Shown: positions 8,963 through 18,916, numbered from the stretch's first letter. The stretch is 56,421 bases of DNA from an uncultured Erysipelotrichaceae bacterium (GCA_902800905.1 CADCGC010000008.1:1-56421); one strand, 5' to 3'. The notes: generated by a model not told the origin, from the sequence alone. Numbers and translations: made by a program.

Positions 8963-10462
8963 TTACATTCCGATGATTGCTTGTCCAATACATCTATCTA
9001 GAACGGTTTTAATTTGATCTTCTGTTGCGTTTTTAGGAAGTTTCATAACATCAGCGAAACATCCTTCGCATTGTTTTCTAAGACCCGCGCTTCCTTGGAA
9101 GACTGGGGAGCTGAAATAACTACCAGCAATATCTTCAATAACGGTCTTTGTAACGATAACATAGTCAGTATCACTCTTAAGGAAGTTTGTGAACGCTTCA
9201 GTGTTATATGCACTTTGTCTAACTGGGATATATCCTTCGGAGTTAGAAGCACATTGAGTAGCGTTAACATCTTCATTTGTTAAGTATTTAAGGAACTTCC
9301 AAGCATAAAGAACGGCTTGATCATCTGTTCCAGCATTGATTAATTTCTTATTGTGAAGAAGAGCTAATGTTGGTCCTTGAGAGACGTATTCAGCTTTCTT
9401 GTTATATGGAACTTTACAAGCGCCAACTTTGAATTCGCTTGAAGATGGGAATGAATAACCAGATCCACCACAGGAACCAATAGCAAACATTGTTTTTGGT
9501 TTTGCAGCGGCAAAGTAGTTACTTGAATATTCGCCAGTAACACCTTTTGTGGTGAAGTAGCCTTTATCAAACCATTCTTTATATGTTTTTAAGAATTGAA
9601 CGGTTTTATTGTAGGCATCTTTTTGTTCTGGAGTTGCGTCTTTATTTGACGCTCTACCATCAAAATCAATGACACCACGATTAACTTTTGTTCCAAGTGA
9701 TGCATATGGAATACCTTGTTGATACATTTGTGTAACGAATAAGTTTCCATCACTATCGTAAACTGCTGGGACTTCAAGATCTGTAGAGATTTCGCTCATG
9801 TGTTCTTTAATCATTTCGCAGAAATCCATGAATTCGTCCCAAGTTAAATTTCTCATGTAGTCATTAACATCATCGACAGTTGGTTCACCGCCTTCAACGA
9901 TTTTTAAGGCTGCTTGAACTAAGTCAATGTTATATAACATGATTTCAGTTGATTTTAAGAATGGAAGTGAATACATTCCATCTTTTGCGTAGTTATATGA
10001 TTCATCGATGAATGATTCAACGAAATCATCGATACCATTTTTATCGCCTAACCATGATTCTTTACCAAATCCATATTCTGCATTTTCAGCATATGGTTGG
10101 AGGTTGACGACATAAGTTTCGCCTGCACTTTCTTCAGCGGCAAAGTAGTCAGCAACGTGATCTGGATAAGCAACAGTAATTGTTGGGTTTCCACCAGCGG
10201 AGAAGGATTTTCCAACTTCGCCTAAGACATCGTCGTATCCACCTTTATAGGTCATTTTGATACGGAGGTCGACGCCTTCGTTTTCTTTAACTAATTTGGC
10301 AAATGTCGCTGCGGAACTTTCAATACCACCAGCAACTGTTTGACCAAAAGTGTGCCAGAAGTTAATAGTTAAACCATTAAAGTCATCTTTACCACAAGCG
10401 GTAATGGCACTTAATCCACCAACGGTGAGGATTGTAGCAAGAAATAATTTTGAAGGTTTCAT
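8963..10462 (-). CDS. ABC transporter extracellular binding lipoprotein (family 1 type), copy B
   Basis: A 499-residue lipoprotein with lipobox ITAC (Cys23) and the fold pattern of family 1 (sugar-type) solute-binding proteins: INFWHTFGQ near the mature N-terminus, a GNPTITVAYPD segment, YSLPFLKSTEIMLYN, and a C-terminal SPVFQGSAGLRKQ motif. It is a paralogue of the next gene upstream, sharing AYPD, SLP..KSTE.MYN and the SPVF.GS ending. It should deliver substrate to the permease pair encoded just upstream. The substrate is unknown; the nuclease linkage makes a nucleic-acid product plausible, although the family classically binds oligosaccharides or glycerol phosphates. The ATG at 10462 has AAAGGA upstream. 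Confidence 0.9.
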   Translation of the reverse strand: MKPSKLFLATILTVGGLSAITACGKDDFNGLTINFWHTFGQTVAGGIESSAATFAKLVKENEGVDLRIKMTYKGGYDDVLGEVGKSFSAGGNPTITVAYPDHVADYFAAEESAGETYVVNLQPYAENAEYGFGKESWLGDKNGIDDFVESFIDESYNYAKDGMYSLPFLKSTEIMLYNIDLVQAALKIVEGGEPTVDDVNDYMRNLTWDEFMDFCEMIKEHMSEISTDLEVPAVYDSDGNLFVTQMYQQGIPYASLGTKVNRGVIDFDGRASNKDATPEQKDAYNKTVQFLKTYKEWFDKGYFTTKGVTGEYSSNYFAAAKPKTMFAIGSCGGSGYSFPSSSEFKVGACKVPYNKKAEYVSQGPTLALLHNKKLINAGTDDQAVLYAWKFLKYLTNEDVNATQCASNSEGYIPVRQSAYNTEAFTNFLKSDTDYVIVTKTVIEDIAGSYFSSPVFQGSAGLRKQCEGCFADVMKLPKNATEDQIKTVLDRCIGQAIIGM

Positions 10463-10485
10463 ATTATTAATCCTTTCTATTTAAA

Positions 10486-12000
10486 TTAAATAGCGTTATT
10501 AAATCCTTTTCTGAATGTCTCTGTAACAAGATTTTCAAATTCTTTGCTATTAACATCCATATTCTTACATCCCTTGAAAATATCAGCCATGATACCTGCA
10601 ACAGCTTGTCTAGCTTTTGAGGAGCCATAGAAAACTGGGGATCCAAATAAGTAATCTAATGTATTGGCAACATATGTCGCGTTACGAGCGTAAAGAATTT
10701 CAAGAGTCTTTGGATTCTTTCCTTCTTCTGAAGCATAGTTAAGATAAGATTGTTCTCTTGTAACAGAACTTCTAACTGGTGTGTAACCAGAAGCCTGTGA
10801 CCATTCAGAGTTAATATCGACAGATGTCCAAATGTTGTAGAAGAGCCATGCGCCTTTTGCACGTAGTTCAGCAACGTCACCTGTACCACGTCTTAAGAAG
10901 GCTAAGGATGGTCCTTGGTTAATTAATTTAATATCTGATTCTTTTGCGAATGAACGTTGTGGAATTGGAGCAACGCCAACATCAAATGGATTTGAGGAAG
11001 AATATTGATAGAAAACACCACCAGTTGAGCCGATTGAGAAGAGCATACCACCAGTTGTGGAAACATAGTTAACGTTCTTAGAGATAACACCTTTTGTGGT
11101 GAAATATCTATTTTTGAAAGCATTTCCAAATGTCTTCATTAATTCCATATAGCCATCACTAACACCAGCAAATTTGCCGCTTGCGTCAGTTTCAGCAAAG
11201 TCAACGGAGCCCATTAATGTTTCTTCATCAAGACTTGTATATGGTAAACCATATTGTTCGGCTAATGTAATGAATAAGTTATCATCTGAGTCATAACCGA
11301 CTAATGCCCATGTGTCTTTATAGTCAGCACCTGGAGTTAAGATTTTCTTATCTTCAGGAAGTTTTGCATCATATTCCATAATGGCTGGGCACAATTTATT
11401 AAATAATTCATCCCAAGTTAAATGTTGGAGATAATAATCATCAAGAGGATTACCATCATTGATTTCATCGTCGATACCAGAAAGATCTAAATCGATAAGA
11501 ATTGTACGGTTGTAATACATCGCTTCAGTTGATTTACAAAGTGGAAGTGAATATGTTCCTTCAATGAAATAATCACTACCTTCATCGAGATAAACCTGTG
11601 GAATATCTTCTTTGTCTTCTTGAGTCCAACCGATTTCTGGATCGTTCATGTATTCTGTCATATCAAGAGCTTTGCCAGCAAAAATGAAATCAGCAACTGA
11701 ATCAGGATAAGCAACAATGGCATCTGGATAGTCGCCAGCAGCAAATCCTTTAACTGCTAAATCGGCTAAACCATCGTAGCCCATACCTGTTTGTTTGGTA
11801 TATTTAACAGTGTATTCTGGGTGTTCTTTTTTCATTTTGGCAACTGCCTTATCAACAATCGCACCATAGGTGTCGTTGAATGTTCCCCAAACTTTGATTA
11901 AATAGCCATCATCTGGGACACCTTGTTGTCCACATCCTGCAAGAGCGGAAACGCTCATGAGAGATGCTGCTGCAATTAATAATTTTTTGAACTTTTTCAT
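10486..12000 (-). CDS. ABC transporter extracellular binding lipoprotein (family 1 type), copy A
   Basis: A 504-residue lipoprotein (lipobox LAGC, Cys23) of the family 1 solute-binding proteins. Key segments are LIKVWGTFNDTYG at the mature N-terminus, YPDAIVAYPDSVADF, YSLPLCKSTEAMYYN and SPVFYGSSKARQAV near the end. It is paralogous to the downstream copy, with which it is probably cotranscribed (23-bp gap). The AAAAGGAG site before the ATG at 12000 supports this start. Two binding proteins serving one permease pair suggests either different ligands or a bipartite receptor. The ligand cannot be deduced from sequence. Confidence 0.9.
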   Translation of the reverse strand: MKKFKKLLIAAASLMSVSALAGCGQQGVPDDGYLIKVWGTFNDTYGAIVDKAVAKMKKEHPEYTVKYTKQTGMGYDGLADLAVKGFAAGDYPDAIVAYPDSVADFIFAGKALDMTEYMNDPEIGWTQEDKEDIPQVYLDEGSDYFIEGTYSLPLCKSTEAMYYNRTILIDLDLSGIDDEINDGNPLDDYYLQHLTWDELFNKLCPAIMEYDAKLPEDKKILTPGADYKDTWALVGYDSDDNLFITLAEQYGLPYTSLDEETLMGSVDFAETDASGKFAGVSDGYMELMKTFGNAFKNRYFTTKGVISKNVNYVSTTGGMLFSIGSTGGVFYQYSSSNPFDVGVAPIPQRSFAKESDIKLINQGPSLAFLRRGTGDVAELRAKGAWLFYNIWTSVDINSEWSQASGYTPVRSSVTREQSYLNYASEEGKNPKTLEILYARNATYVANTLDYLFGSPVFYGSSKARQAVAGIMADIFKGCKNMDVNSKEFENLVTETFRKGFNNAI

Positions 12001-12044
12001 ATTAATTCTCCTTTTATTATAAATGCATTCGCATTATAAATTTT

Positions 12045-13022
12045 TTAACCCTTAATACCGGCTCTTCCAACACCACGCATGATGTATTTACGGAAGAAGA
12101 CGAATAATAAGAAGAGTGGGACTGTAACAAGAACAGTCGCTGCCATACGGTAACCATATTCGGTAATACCAGTATCGGCGTTAGTGAAGCTTGATCCACG
12201 TAAACCATTAGAAATTAATTGGTAAGCTTCATTTTTACAAACTAGTTGTGGCCACATATATGAATTCCATGTTCCCATGAATTTGAGAATTGAAATTGAA
12301 ATAAGTGTTGGAGCGGCGAGTGGAACCATGACTTTCCATAAGTAGTTCCAGTCACTCTTACCATCAACTTTAGCTGCCAAATAGAGTTCGTTAGGAATTT
12401 GTTTGAAGTTTTGTCTTAATAAGTAGATATAGAAGACACTAACCCAGAAAGGAACAATCATACAGGCATAAGCTTGTAATAATGTTTGACTGTCACTTTC
12501 AATCCATCCAAATGAGGCAACGGTAATGTAGTTAGATAAGACCATCATTTCACCAGGAATCATCATTGTCATAAGTAAGATTGCGAACACTGTTTCTCTA
12601 CCTTTGAATCTAAGTCTAGAGAAAGCAAATGCTGCAAAGACTGTGGTGAGAAGAGTACCGATGGTCGAGAAGATCGCGACGACGACTGTGTTCACCATAT
12701 AAGTTGAGAAGTCAAATTTTTGGAAAACATAGACGTAGTTACTCCACATAACGATTTCTGGGAAGTATGTTTGTCTACCACCAGTAGACATACCAGTGAT
12801 TTCATCTAATGATTTTAATGAGGTAATAATCATCCAATAGAATGGGAAGATGACGAGTAAGGCTAATGCAACGATAAATGCATAAGTGATAATTGTTGAA
12901 ATAACTTTAGTGACTTTTTCAGCCTTTTTAATTGTTTCAACAGTTTTGCCGGCTTCTTTAATAGAAAGTGTGATGTTTTGGTTTAATACTTGACCTTGAA
13001 AGTTATTGTATGTTTTTGCCAT
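12045..13022 (-). CDS. ABC transporter permease, MalG/UgpE type
   Basis: A 325-residue inner-membrane permease with six predicted helices. Its cytoplasmic EAA-like loop (LAAKVDGKSDWNYLWKVMVP) is where the ATPase docks, as in carbohydrate-type ABC importers. The N-terminal cytoplasmic tail (about 45 residues) is longer than in MalG. The first available start is a GTG lying inside the ribosome site, so the ATG at 13022, 8 bp after AGGAGG, is chosen. It sits 12 bp downstream of the partner permease and 44 bp upstream of the first binding-protein gene. Confidence 0.92.
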   Translation of the reverse strand: MAKTYNNFQGQVLNQNITLSIKEAGKTVETIKKAEKVTKVISTIITYAFIVALALLVIFPFYWMIITSLKSLDEITGMSTGGRQTYFPEIVMWSNYVYVFQKFDFSTYMVNTVVVAIFSTIGTLLTTVFAAFAFSRLRFKGRETVFAILLMTMMIPGEMMVLSNYITVASFGWIESDSQTLLQAYACMIVPFWVSVFYIYLLRQNFKQIPNELYLAAKVDGKSDWNYLWKVMVPLAAPTLISISILKFMGTWNSYMWPQLVCKNEAYQLISNGLRGSSFTNADTGITEYGYRMAATVLVTVPLFLLFVFFRKYIMRGVGRAGIKG

Positions 13023-13034
13023 AAATAACACCTC

Positions 13035-14168
13035 CTAGTAGTAGACTCTACTCTTCGACACTTTACTTTGAATAAGTGTGAAGATAAGAATCGCAGCAAA
13101 TAGTAACACTGCACCGGCAGCAGCGTATTGAATCATGGTCTGGCTATCATGTTCTAGAATATCGTAAACATAATAGACGACAGTTAAGAGGTTCTTTTCG
13201 GTTGAAGCACCACCACTGCCTGCTGTGCTTGGAGCACCGAAGATAGAAATGATGGAGTTATATTCCTTAAACGCTCCGATAAATCCAGTAATCATAAGAT
13301 AGAGGATTTGAGGAGAGAGTAATGGAACGGTGATTCTAAGGAGAACCTTACCTTTAGAAGCACTATCGATTTGAGCAGCTTGATAATATTGTTTATCAAC
13401 ACCTTGTAATCCTGATAATAAGATTAAGATTTTAAATGGAATAGAATTCCAAACAATATAGATACAAAGTGGCACCATCGCGGTCCAATGTTCAGCGTTT
13501 TGAATCCACGCTATATTCGTATGGAACAAGTTATTAATAATACCTTGCTTATCAAAGATAACAGCGAAGACCATACCAATCGCAATACCGTTTGTAACGT
13601 ATGGTAAGAAGAATACTGTTTGTAAGAATTTTTGGAACCATTTAATGGAGTTAAGAGCAACAGCGATAATTAACGCTAAGAAGATTGATAATGGAACAGT
13701 TACGAAAGCGATAACAACTGTGTTAGGAATCGCAAAGTTCACAAAGTTTGTTTCTGTAGCTCGCTGTCCGCTCGCGTTGACATATTCTTTTAAACCAAGA
13801 ACAACGCCAAAGTTATCAAGTGTTAATCCGGTACCATAACCTTTAATGTAGCTGTACTCTTTCGCAAATGCGATATAAATAGTATTAATTAAAGGATAAA
13901 GTAAGAAGATCGACACTAAGATGACAACTGGAGCAAGATATAACCATGCTTTCCAGTTATTCTTACTAGCAACGTCATCAATTCCACTGACACGGTAGCT
14001 CTTAGTTGGTTTCTTTCCAACTAAACGAACCACCACGTCTTTTTCTTGGTCATATCCTTGAGGGATGTCTGGGATTCCAGTATCAAATAAGGATACCGCA
14101 GCCTCAGATTGACCGTTCGGAGCTGATTTTTTGCTATTAAGAAGATTTTTAATTTTCTCTAATAACAT
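13035..14168 (-). CDS. ABC transporter permease, MalF/UgpA type
   Basis: A 377-residue permease with about six transmembrane helices. Its EAA-type loop reads YYQAAQIDSASKGKVLLRI, typical of the MalF/UgpA partner of a heterodimeric importer. The first 70 residues are a hydrophilic cytoplasmic extension rich in Lys/Asp, longer than in classical UgpA. AAGGAGG lies 5 bp before the ATG at 14168. The gene starts 9 bp after the end of the ATPase reading frame, so it is translationally close to it. Confidence 0.92.
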   Translation of the reverse strand: MLLEKIKNLLNSKKSAPNGQSEAAVSLFDTGIPDIPQGYDQEKDVVVRLVGKKPTKSYRVSGIDDVASKNNWKAWLYLAPVVILVSIFLLYPLINTIYIAFAKEYSYIKGYGTGLTLDNFGVVLGLKEYVNASGQRATETNFVNFAIPNTVVIAFVTVPLSIFLALIIAVALNSIKWFQKFLQTVFFLPYVTNGIAIGMVFAVIFDKQGIINNLFHTNIAWIQNAEHWTAMVPLCIYIVWNSIPFKILILLSGLQGVDKQYYQAAQIDSASKGKVLLRITVPLLSPQILYLMITGFIGAFKEYNSIISIFGAPSTAGSGGASTEKNLLTVVYYVYDILEHDSQTMIQYAAAGAVLLFAAILIFTLIQSKVSKSRVYY

Positions 14169-14177
14169 AGGGCCTCC

Positions 14178-14966
14178 TTATTTTGTGTAAATTCTTTCTT
14201 CCGTTTCACCATCAAAGATGAAGATTTTGTGAGGTTTAACTTTTAACGCAACTGGTCCTGGATTCACTGTATCATCCGCAGAGATGATGGCCTTAAATGT
14301 TGGCTTTGTGCAATGTTCGTTATTTGCAACAACACTAATATCACGGCCCATAACTTGAATCATTTCACAGTTGGCGTGTAAGACATCCTTGTCTTTTGCA
14401 CCAGCAAGAACAAATCCTTCTGGTCTAATTGCGACATAGACATCTTTGTTTCCAATTTCTTCGCCTGCTTCAAAGACACAATCATCACCAACAAAGACTT
14501 TCTTGCCTTCAACACGTCCATGGAAGACGTTAATTGGTGGGGTTCCCAAGAATTGAGCAACGAATAAGTTGGCTGGTGAATTGTAAACATCTTGTGGTTT
14601 ACCCATTTGTTGCATTTCACCAAGTTTCATAACGACGATTTGATCAGAAATGGACATTGCTTCTTCTTGGTCGTGGGTAACGAAGACAGAAGTAATACCT
14701 GTTTCTTGTTGAATACGTCTAATTTCTTCACGTGTTTGTAATCTTAAACGAGCGTCTAAGTTAGATAATGGTTCATCTAATAAGTTTAACAAGAGCACGA
14801 GCGATTGCAACACGTTGTTGTTGACCACCAGAGAGTTGAGATGGTTTACGTTGTAAATATTCATCGACTTGGACGAGTTTTGCGGTTTCGTAAACGATAT
14901 CGCGTCTTTCTTCTTTGGTGAGTTTACGGTGGCTAATTGCTTGGCTAACCGCTGTTTCAACGTCAA
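14178..14966 (-). CDS. C-terminal part of the ABC transporter ATPase (frameshifted)
   Basis: This frame carries the second half of a UgpC/MalK/MsmX-type ATPase. Recognisable sequence begins at about 14783 with [13 protein letters not shown] (Walker B and D-loop), then [12 protein letters not shown] (switch His) and a TOBE-type regulatory domain ending at 14178. The first 60 residues of the open frame (14966-14784) are only the alternative reading of the upstream half and look like nonsense. No ribosome site is seen near 14783. It should be read together with the 14773-16074 frame as one gene interrupted by a short deletion, or by a sequencing/assembly error. Confidence 0.8.
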   Translation of the reverse strand: MTLKQRLAKQLATVNSPKKKDAISFTKPQNSSKSMNIYNVNHLNSLVVNNNVLQSLVLLLNLLDEPLSNLDARLRLQTREEIRRIQQETGITSVFVTHDQEEAMSISDQIVVMKLGEMQQMGKPQDVYNSPANLFVAQFLGTPPINVFHGRVEGKKVFVGDDCVFEAGEEIGNKDVYVAIRPEGFVLAGAKDKDVLHANCEMIQVMGRDISVVANNEHCTKPTFKAIISADDTVNPGPVALKVKPHKIFIFDGETEERIYTK

Positions 14967-16074
14967 CGAGGCGGAATTTTTCTGCTAATTCTTTTAAGAG
15001 TTCGGCAGATTGCGCTTCTGATGTCTTTAATAATTTGAAATAAATCTTTGTGTGTTCTTTATCAAAGTAAATCTTGAAATCAGCAACACTACATTTGCGT
15101 TCTGATAAGAATGATTTAACATTTGAGGTTAATTCCTTATTGTTGACAGATAAGACTGTGAAATAAGGATTTTCGTATGGATATGAGGCTTTAACTGCTT
15201 CAAACCATTCGTTAACGTGTAGGTGTTTGACGCCTAAGACTCTAGCCATAATTTCATAACCATGTTGAGTCTTTGTAATAACAACTTCGGCTGGTTTACC
15301 ATACGCAGAAGAAGTGCTATTGAAAAGTTTGATGGTGTCATCAATCGTATTTGTAGAGAAGTCTTTTCCTAAACGTCCACGGAAAGCAACATCCACTGTT
15401 TCGTTTTCAGTGATGATTTCAACTGTTGCACGGAAGGTTGTATCGAATAAGGCATCACTTGATTGATTTTCATCTTCACTTTCAAGTTTTGCGTCGATAA
15501 TCTTACCGACGTTTTCTGTAAACATCGCTTTTGATGTCTTAGAAACATTTATAAGGTTAACATTAATTTTTAATGAACGATTTTGTTCTTGAATTTCAAG
15601 TTTAAATTGTTTTCCTGTATAACCTGTTTTAGCGGCTAATGATTGGAAAGCTTTCTTAATGCCATTAACATCGTCGTCTTCTTTCATTTCATAGGAATAA
15701 ACGAGATGATAGGTGAAGAATGTTTCAAGAGGAACTTCGACTTGTAAACTTGTTAATGGGAATTCGATGTTCTTATAAATCGTCATGTGAGGATACAAAG
15801 CGTAGTTTTGGAAAACTAAACCAATACCTCTTTTTTCTGGAGAAAGGTTTGTAACTTCTTGATCGCCAAACCAAACTTCACCAGATGTAGGGACTTGTAA
15901 TCCTGAAATCATATAAAGTGTGGTTGATTTTCCACATCCTGAAGGGCCAAGTAAACCAACAAGTGTTCCATCATCAACGACAAAGTCTAAGTCTTTGACG
16001 GCGATGGTATCACGAATGTTCTTTTTGGCATCACCAGGGAAGATTTTTGTTAAACTTTTAATCTTAATTTCCAT
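14773..16074 (-). CDS. N-terminal part of the ABC transporter ATPase with large insertion (frameshifted)
   Basis: Residues 1-110 and 385-430 are a MalK/UgpC-type ATPase: Walker [10 protein letters not shown] (43-51), Q-loop [11 protein letters not shown] (Gln89), signature [17 protein letters not shown] (414-430). Between Q-loop and signature, where MalK has about 40 residues, there are about 270 residues of unrecognised sequence (roughly 111-380). I recall comparable long insertions in mycoplasma homologues (MG187/MPN134). After RALVK the frame runs into LIR and TGA; the expected link to LLDEP is missing about four to five codons and the frame changes by one base. As written, the ATPase would lack Walker B and be inactive. 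The gene follows the LRR surface protein by 20 bp. Confidence 0.85.
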   Translation of the reverse strand: MEIKIKSLTKIFPGDAKKNIRDTIAVKDLDFVVDDGTLVGLLGPSGCGKSTTLYMISGLQVPTSGEVWFGDQEVTNLSPEKRGIGLVFQNYALYPHMTIYKNIEFPLTSLQVEVPLETFFTYHLVYSYEMKEDDDVNGIKKAFQSLAAKTGYTGKQFKLEIQEQNRSLKINVNLINVSKTSKAMFTENVGKIIDAKLESEDENQSSDALFDTTFRATVEIITENETVDVAFRGRLGKDFSTNTIDDTIKLFNSTSSAYGKPAEVVITKTQHGYEIMARVLGVKHLHVNEWFEAVKASYPYENPYFTVLSVNNKELTSNVKSFLSERKCSVADFKIYFDKEHTKIYFKLLKTSEAQSAELLKELAEKFRLVDVETAVSQAISHRKLTKEERRDIVYETAKLVQVDEYLQRKPSQLSGGQQQRVAIARALVKLIR

Positions 16075-16094
16075 ATATAAACTCCTCTATGAAA

Positions 16095-18854
16095 TTATTT
16101 AGTGCCATCATCAACGGCGTCTTCGTTAAGTTTTAATTTACTGGCTTGCTTACGTTGCTTGCTGGCTTTAACCTTTCCAACAATGAACTTAATAAAGTAG
16201 CCAATGATAACAATTGAGATAACACCAGGAATGACGATAAAGATGTCAATTGGGTTATGAGCCGCTACTGCATTATCAAATAGTCCACCTCTAAAGATGA
16301 TGAACAATATTGTGATTGAAATAATTAATAAACCAATATATCCAAGGATTGCAGTCTTGATATATGTTTTTGGTTTCATTCTTCTGAATTCATCATTCTT
16401 GTATTTTTCTCTTAAGTAGAAGAAGAGAACAACTGCGCCAACAGCGTAAACTGCTAAGGCGATTAATTCAAAAATGAGAACGAAGAGGAAGATGTCGTAA
16501 ACAGAATTCTTTGTATTTAATGGCATAACGTCAATAGCACCAAAGTGAATAGATAAATCAGTACGTCCAACCTTAGTTGATTGAGCGTTATTCCATAAGT
16601 GAATATTGATGGTAAATCCAACGATTTCAAATTGCTTGAGATTTTCAAGAGCGAAATCATTGTATTTCTTGCCACCTTCTTCGTATGTAATATCACTGTT
16701 CTTAATTAAATAAGAAAGTTTATTAGCACTATCCTTTTCAAGAACAACAACAGAGTTTGGTGTTTTGATGGCGGTAGTAACTGTAACATCCTTGCCTAAA
16801 GAAGGTGAGTAGTAAGTTAAACGATAGAATGAGTTGTTGATGTTATAAACAGCGTATCTAACTGAATATGAACCATCATCAAGTTTGTCTTGAACAGAGT
16901 TCTTAACGTCTTGGCTGATTCCTTGGAACCAATATGATGGAAGAACTTTATCAACACTCATTGTAATCATTGAATATCCAAAGAACTTTGTTAATCCTGA
17001 GAAACTATATTTAACAACAGAATTAATGTTGACTTCGGAATTGTAACGTTTGCTTGCTTTAGCGTTGAAGGAAACTGAAGTGTCTGGATAACGGTATGTA
17101 AGATATTTCTCCACTACTTCTCCATTTTCAACAGTCTTAGTTAAAATCTTTTCTGATTTAGCACGATAAACGTTATAGCAAACAACGGAATCAGCAACAA
17201 ATTCTTCATAATCTTCTAAAAGAATATCGAAAGAACGTGATAATGGTTGAGTTCTAACAGAATCGTAATAAGAAGTTGAAGTTGAAGTTGGTTCTTCGGA
17301 TTGTAATGGGAATTCGTACCAAACATCTCTTTCTTGATTATTAGAAGTATTTTTAATCTTATAGTTAACAACGAGTGGTTTTTGATATTCAGGTGTAACA
17401 TCAGGAAGTAATGTGACATTATGTCCTTCTGGACACTTGCCATCCACTAGTTGATCAGCGGTATATGTTTCTTGGCATTCAGCACAATAATATTTGTCTT
17501 GTCTTGTGTATTTATATCCAAGGATATATGTTGTGTCATCGTTTGGAAGTCTGAACATCTTATCGGTAGAAGCGACATCTGCTTGTCTATTTCCATCAGG
17601 GAATGCAGCGCCCCAAACAACGTTGGCGTTTTTGTCAACCCATGAATCAGACCATAAAGCAGGCTTTGCAGCGGCTTCACATTTAATTGTGACTGACGCT
17701 GGAACAGAAGCAAACGCTTTTGATTCCACTTCTTTAATTCCTGCTGGAATATAGATTTCAGTCAATGGTCCGGTGTAATTGCCTTCATCATCAAGTTCAA
17801 ACTCCATCGCATTTGCAGCAATTCTTTTGTTTGAAATGACAAGATCATCACCATACTTCATTGTTTCAGGAACATAGATGGAAGCAGCTTTACCATAAAG
17901 CTTAAACACATAACCATCTAATTCGTATGGAGGATTGAGTTCGTATGTTGATCTAACTGGATCGTCAAAATCACCTGTCCAGTTAACATCATCAACAACA
18001 CTATAAACAGATGCTGCAGCGTTTCCGGCAGAATTTGACAATTTACCAAATGACTTTTTAGCGGTACCGATTGATTGATCTAATTGATTGGTTTCATTAC
18101 CAGTTTTTCTACCAGTTGTTTCTTGACCAATTAATTCATATCCCCATTTAATTTGAGCTGCTTGTGCATCGCACCAATCATCAGCCCAACCTGTTGGTTT
18201 AGCAGCTTCACAAACCTTGATTTCAAGATTTGCAGGGACATTTTGGAAGGCTTTTGATTCAATCACTTCAATTCCGCTTGGAATGATTAATCTTTGGAAG
18301 TTAGCTTCATCATTTTTGTCAAAGACGAACGCATCAGTAAGGACTTTGTTGTTCTTAATTGAGAAAGTAGTTCCGTAGCTAACTGTTTGAGGGAGAACAA
18401 ATTCTGTGATTTTAACTCTTTCACCACCATCTGGAGTATAGTCCAAAGTAAATGTAGCGGTGTTAGCCATTTCAATAGTGTAACCATTGAATTGAGGATT
18501 TGTTTTGCCACTCAAGGAAGGTTGCGATTCGGAGCCAGAATAATCAGGATCGTCGATAACAATAAAGGCGTTCCTCTTTGGTGTTCCCCAACCAGAAACT
18601 CCAACACTCGTGAAAGTGATGGTTGCGGATTTACTTGTTGAAGTACTTGTCAAAGATTGAATATCTACTGTCATTTCATCTCTTCCAAGTTCGACAGAAT
18701 GAAAAGAGTCCGCAGAATATGCGGCACTTTCATTTCCGTCGCCAAGGGCGGATGCTTTTTTAACAGAGATAGAAGAGAAATTGGCTGCGGCAACGGCTAC
18801 AACAAAAGAAAAAATAGTCGTTAATGCAGCACCAAAGAATTTTTTATTATTCAT
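16095..18854 (-). CDS. large surface protein with BspA-type LRRs and three C-terminal membrane helices
   Basis: A 919-residue exported protein with an N-terminal signal (residues 1-37). The ectodomain has BspA/LRR_5-type units such as LTEIYIPAGIKEVESKAFASVP and a near copy, IIPSGIEVIESKAFQNVP. A short extracellular zinc-ribbon-like loop (Cys457, Cys460, Cys474, His478) and a beta-rich domain precede three membrane helices at about 790-895. A basic cytoplasmic tail follows. It is the first gene after a strong promoter and directly precedes the ABC ATPase, so it is likely a membrane-anchored accessory or receptor of the transporter; that role is inference. TGAGGA lies upstream of the ATG at 18854. 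Confidence 0.8.
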   Translation of the reverse strand: MNNKKFFGAALTTIFSFVVAVAAANFSSISVKKASALGDGNESAAYSADSFHSVELGRDEMTVDIQSLTSTSTSKSATITFTSVGVSGWGTPKRNAFIVIDDPDYSGSESQPSLSGKTNPQFNGYTIEMANTATFTLDYTPDGGERVKITEFVLPQTVSYGTTFSIKNNKVLTDAFVFDKNDEANFQRLIIPSGIEVIESKAFQNVPANLEIKVCEAAKPTGWADDWCDAQAAQIKWGYELIGQETTGRKTGNETNQLDQSIGTAKKSFGKLSNSAGNAAASVYSVVDDVNWTGDFDDPVRSTYELNPPYELDGYVFKLYGKAASIYVPETMKYGDDLVISNKRIAANAMEFELDDEGNYTGPLTEIYIPAGIKEVESKAFASVPASVTIKCEAAAKPALWSDSWVDKNANVVWGAAFPDGNRQADVASTDKMFRLPNDDTTYILGYKYTRQDKYYCAECQETYTADQLVDGKCPEGHNVTLLPDVTPEYQKPLVVNYKIKNTSNNQERDVWYEFPLQSEEPTSTSTSYYDSVRTQPLSRSFDILLEDYEEFVADSVVCYNVYRAKSEKILTKTVENGEVVEKYLTYRYPDTSVSFNAKASKRYNSEVNINSVVKYSFSGLTKFFGYSMITMSVDKVLPSYWFQGISQDVKNSVQDKLDDGSYSVRYAVYNINNSFYRLTYYSPSLGKDVTVTTAIKTPNSVVVLEKDSANKLSYLIKNSDITYEEGGKKYNDFALENLKQFEIVGFTINIHLWNNAQSTKVGRTDLSIHFGAIDVMPLNTKNSVYDIFLFVLIFELIALAVYAVGAVVLFFYLREKYKNDEFRRMKPKTYIKTAILGYIGLLIISITILFIIFRGGLFDNAVAAHNPIDIFIVIPGVISIVIIGYFIKFIVGKVKASKQRKQASKLKLNEDAVDDGTK

Positions 18855-18886
18855 ATGCAGTTCCTCAGGTAACTTTGTACACGTTA

Positions 18887-18916
18887 ATTATACGCGAGGG
18901 TATGCATATCAGTCAA
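18887..18916 (-). promoter_or_regulatory. promoter of the LRR-ABC transporter-nuclease operon
   Basis: -35 TTGACT (18911-18916), 18-bp spacer, -10 TATAAT (18887-18892), 33 bp upstream of the ATG at 18854. It fits the vegetative sigma-factor consensus and marks the start of a transcript that could run to 5981 with gaps of 9-44 bp. Confidence 0.75.

Noticed and set aside
14773-14775. TGA read as tryptophan (mycoplasma code)
   Set aside because: Reading through this TGA stays in the wrong frame, other genes use TGA as a genuine stop (antitoxin at 55886-55888), and Trp is encoded by TGG elsewhere.
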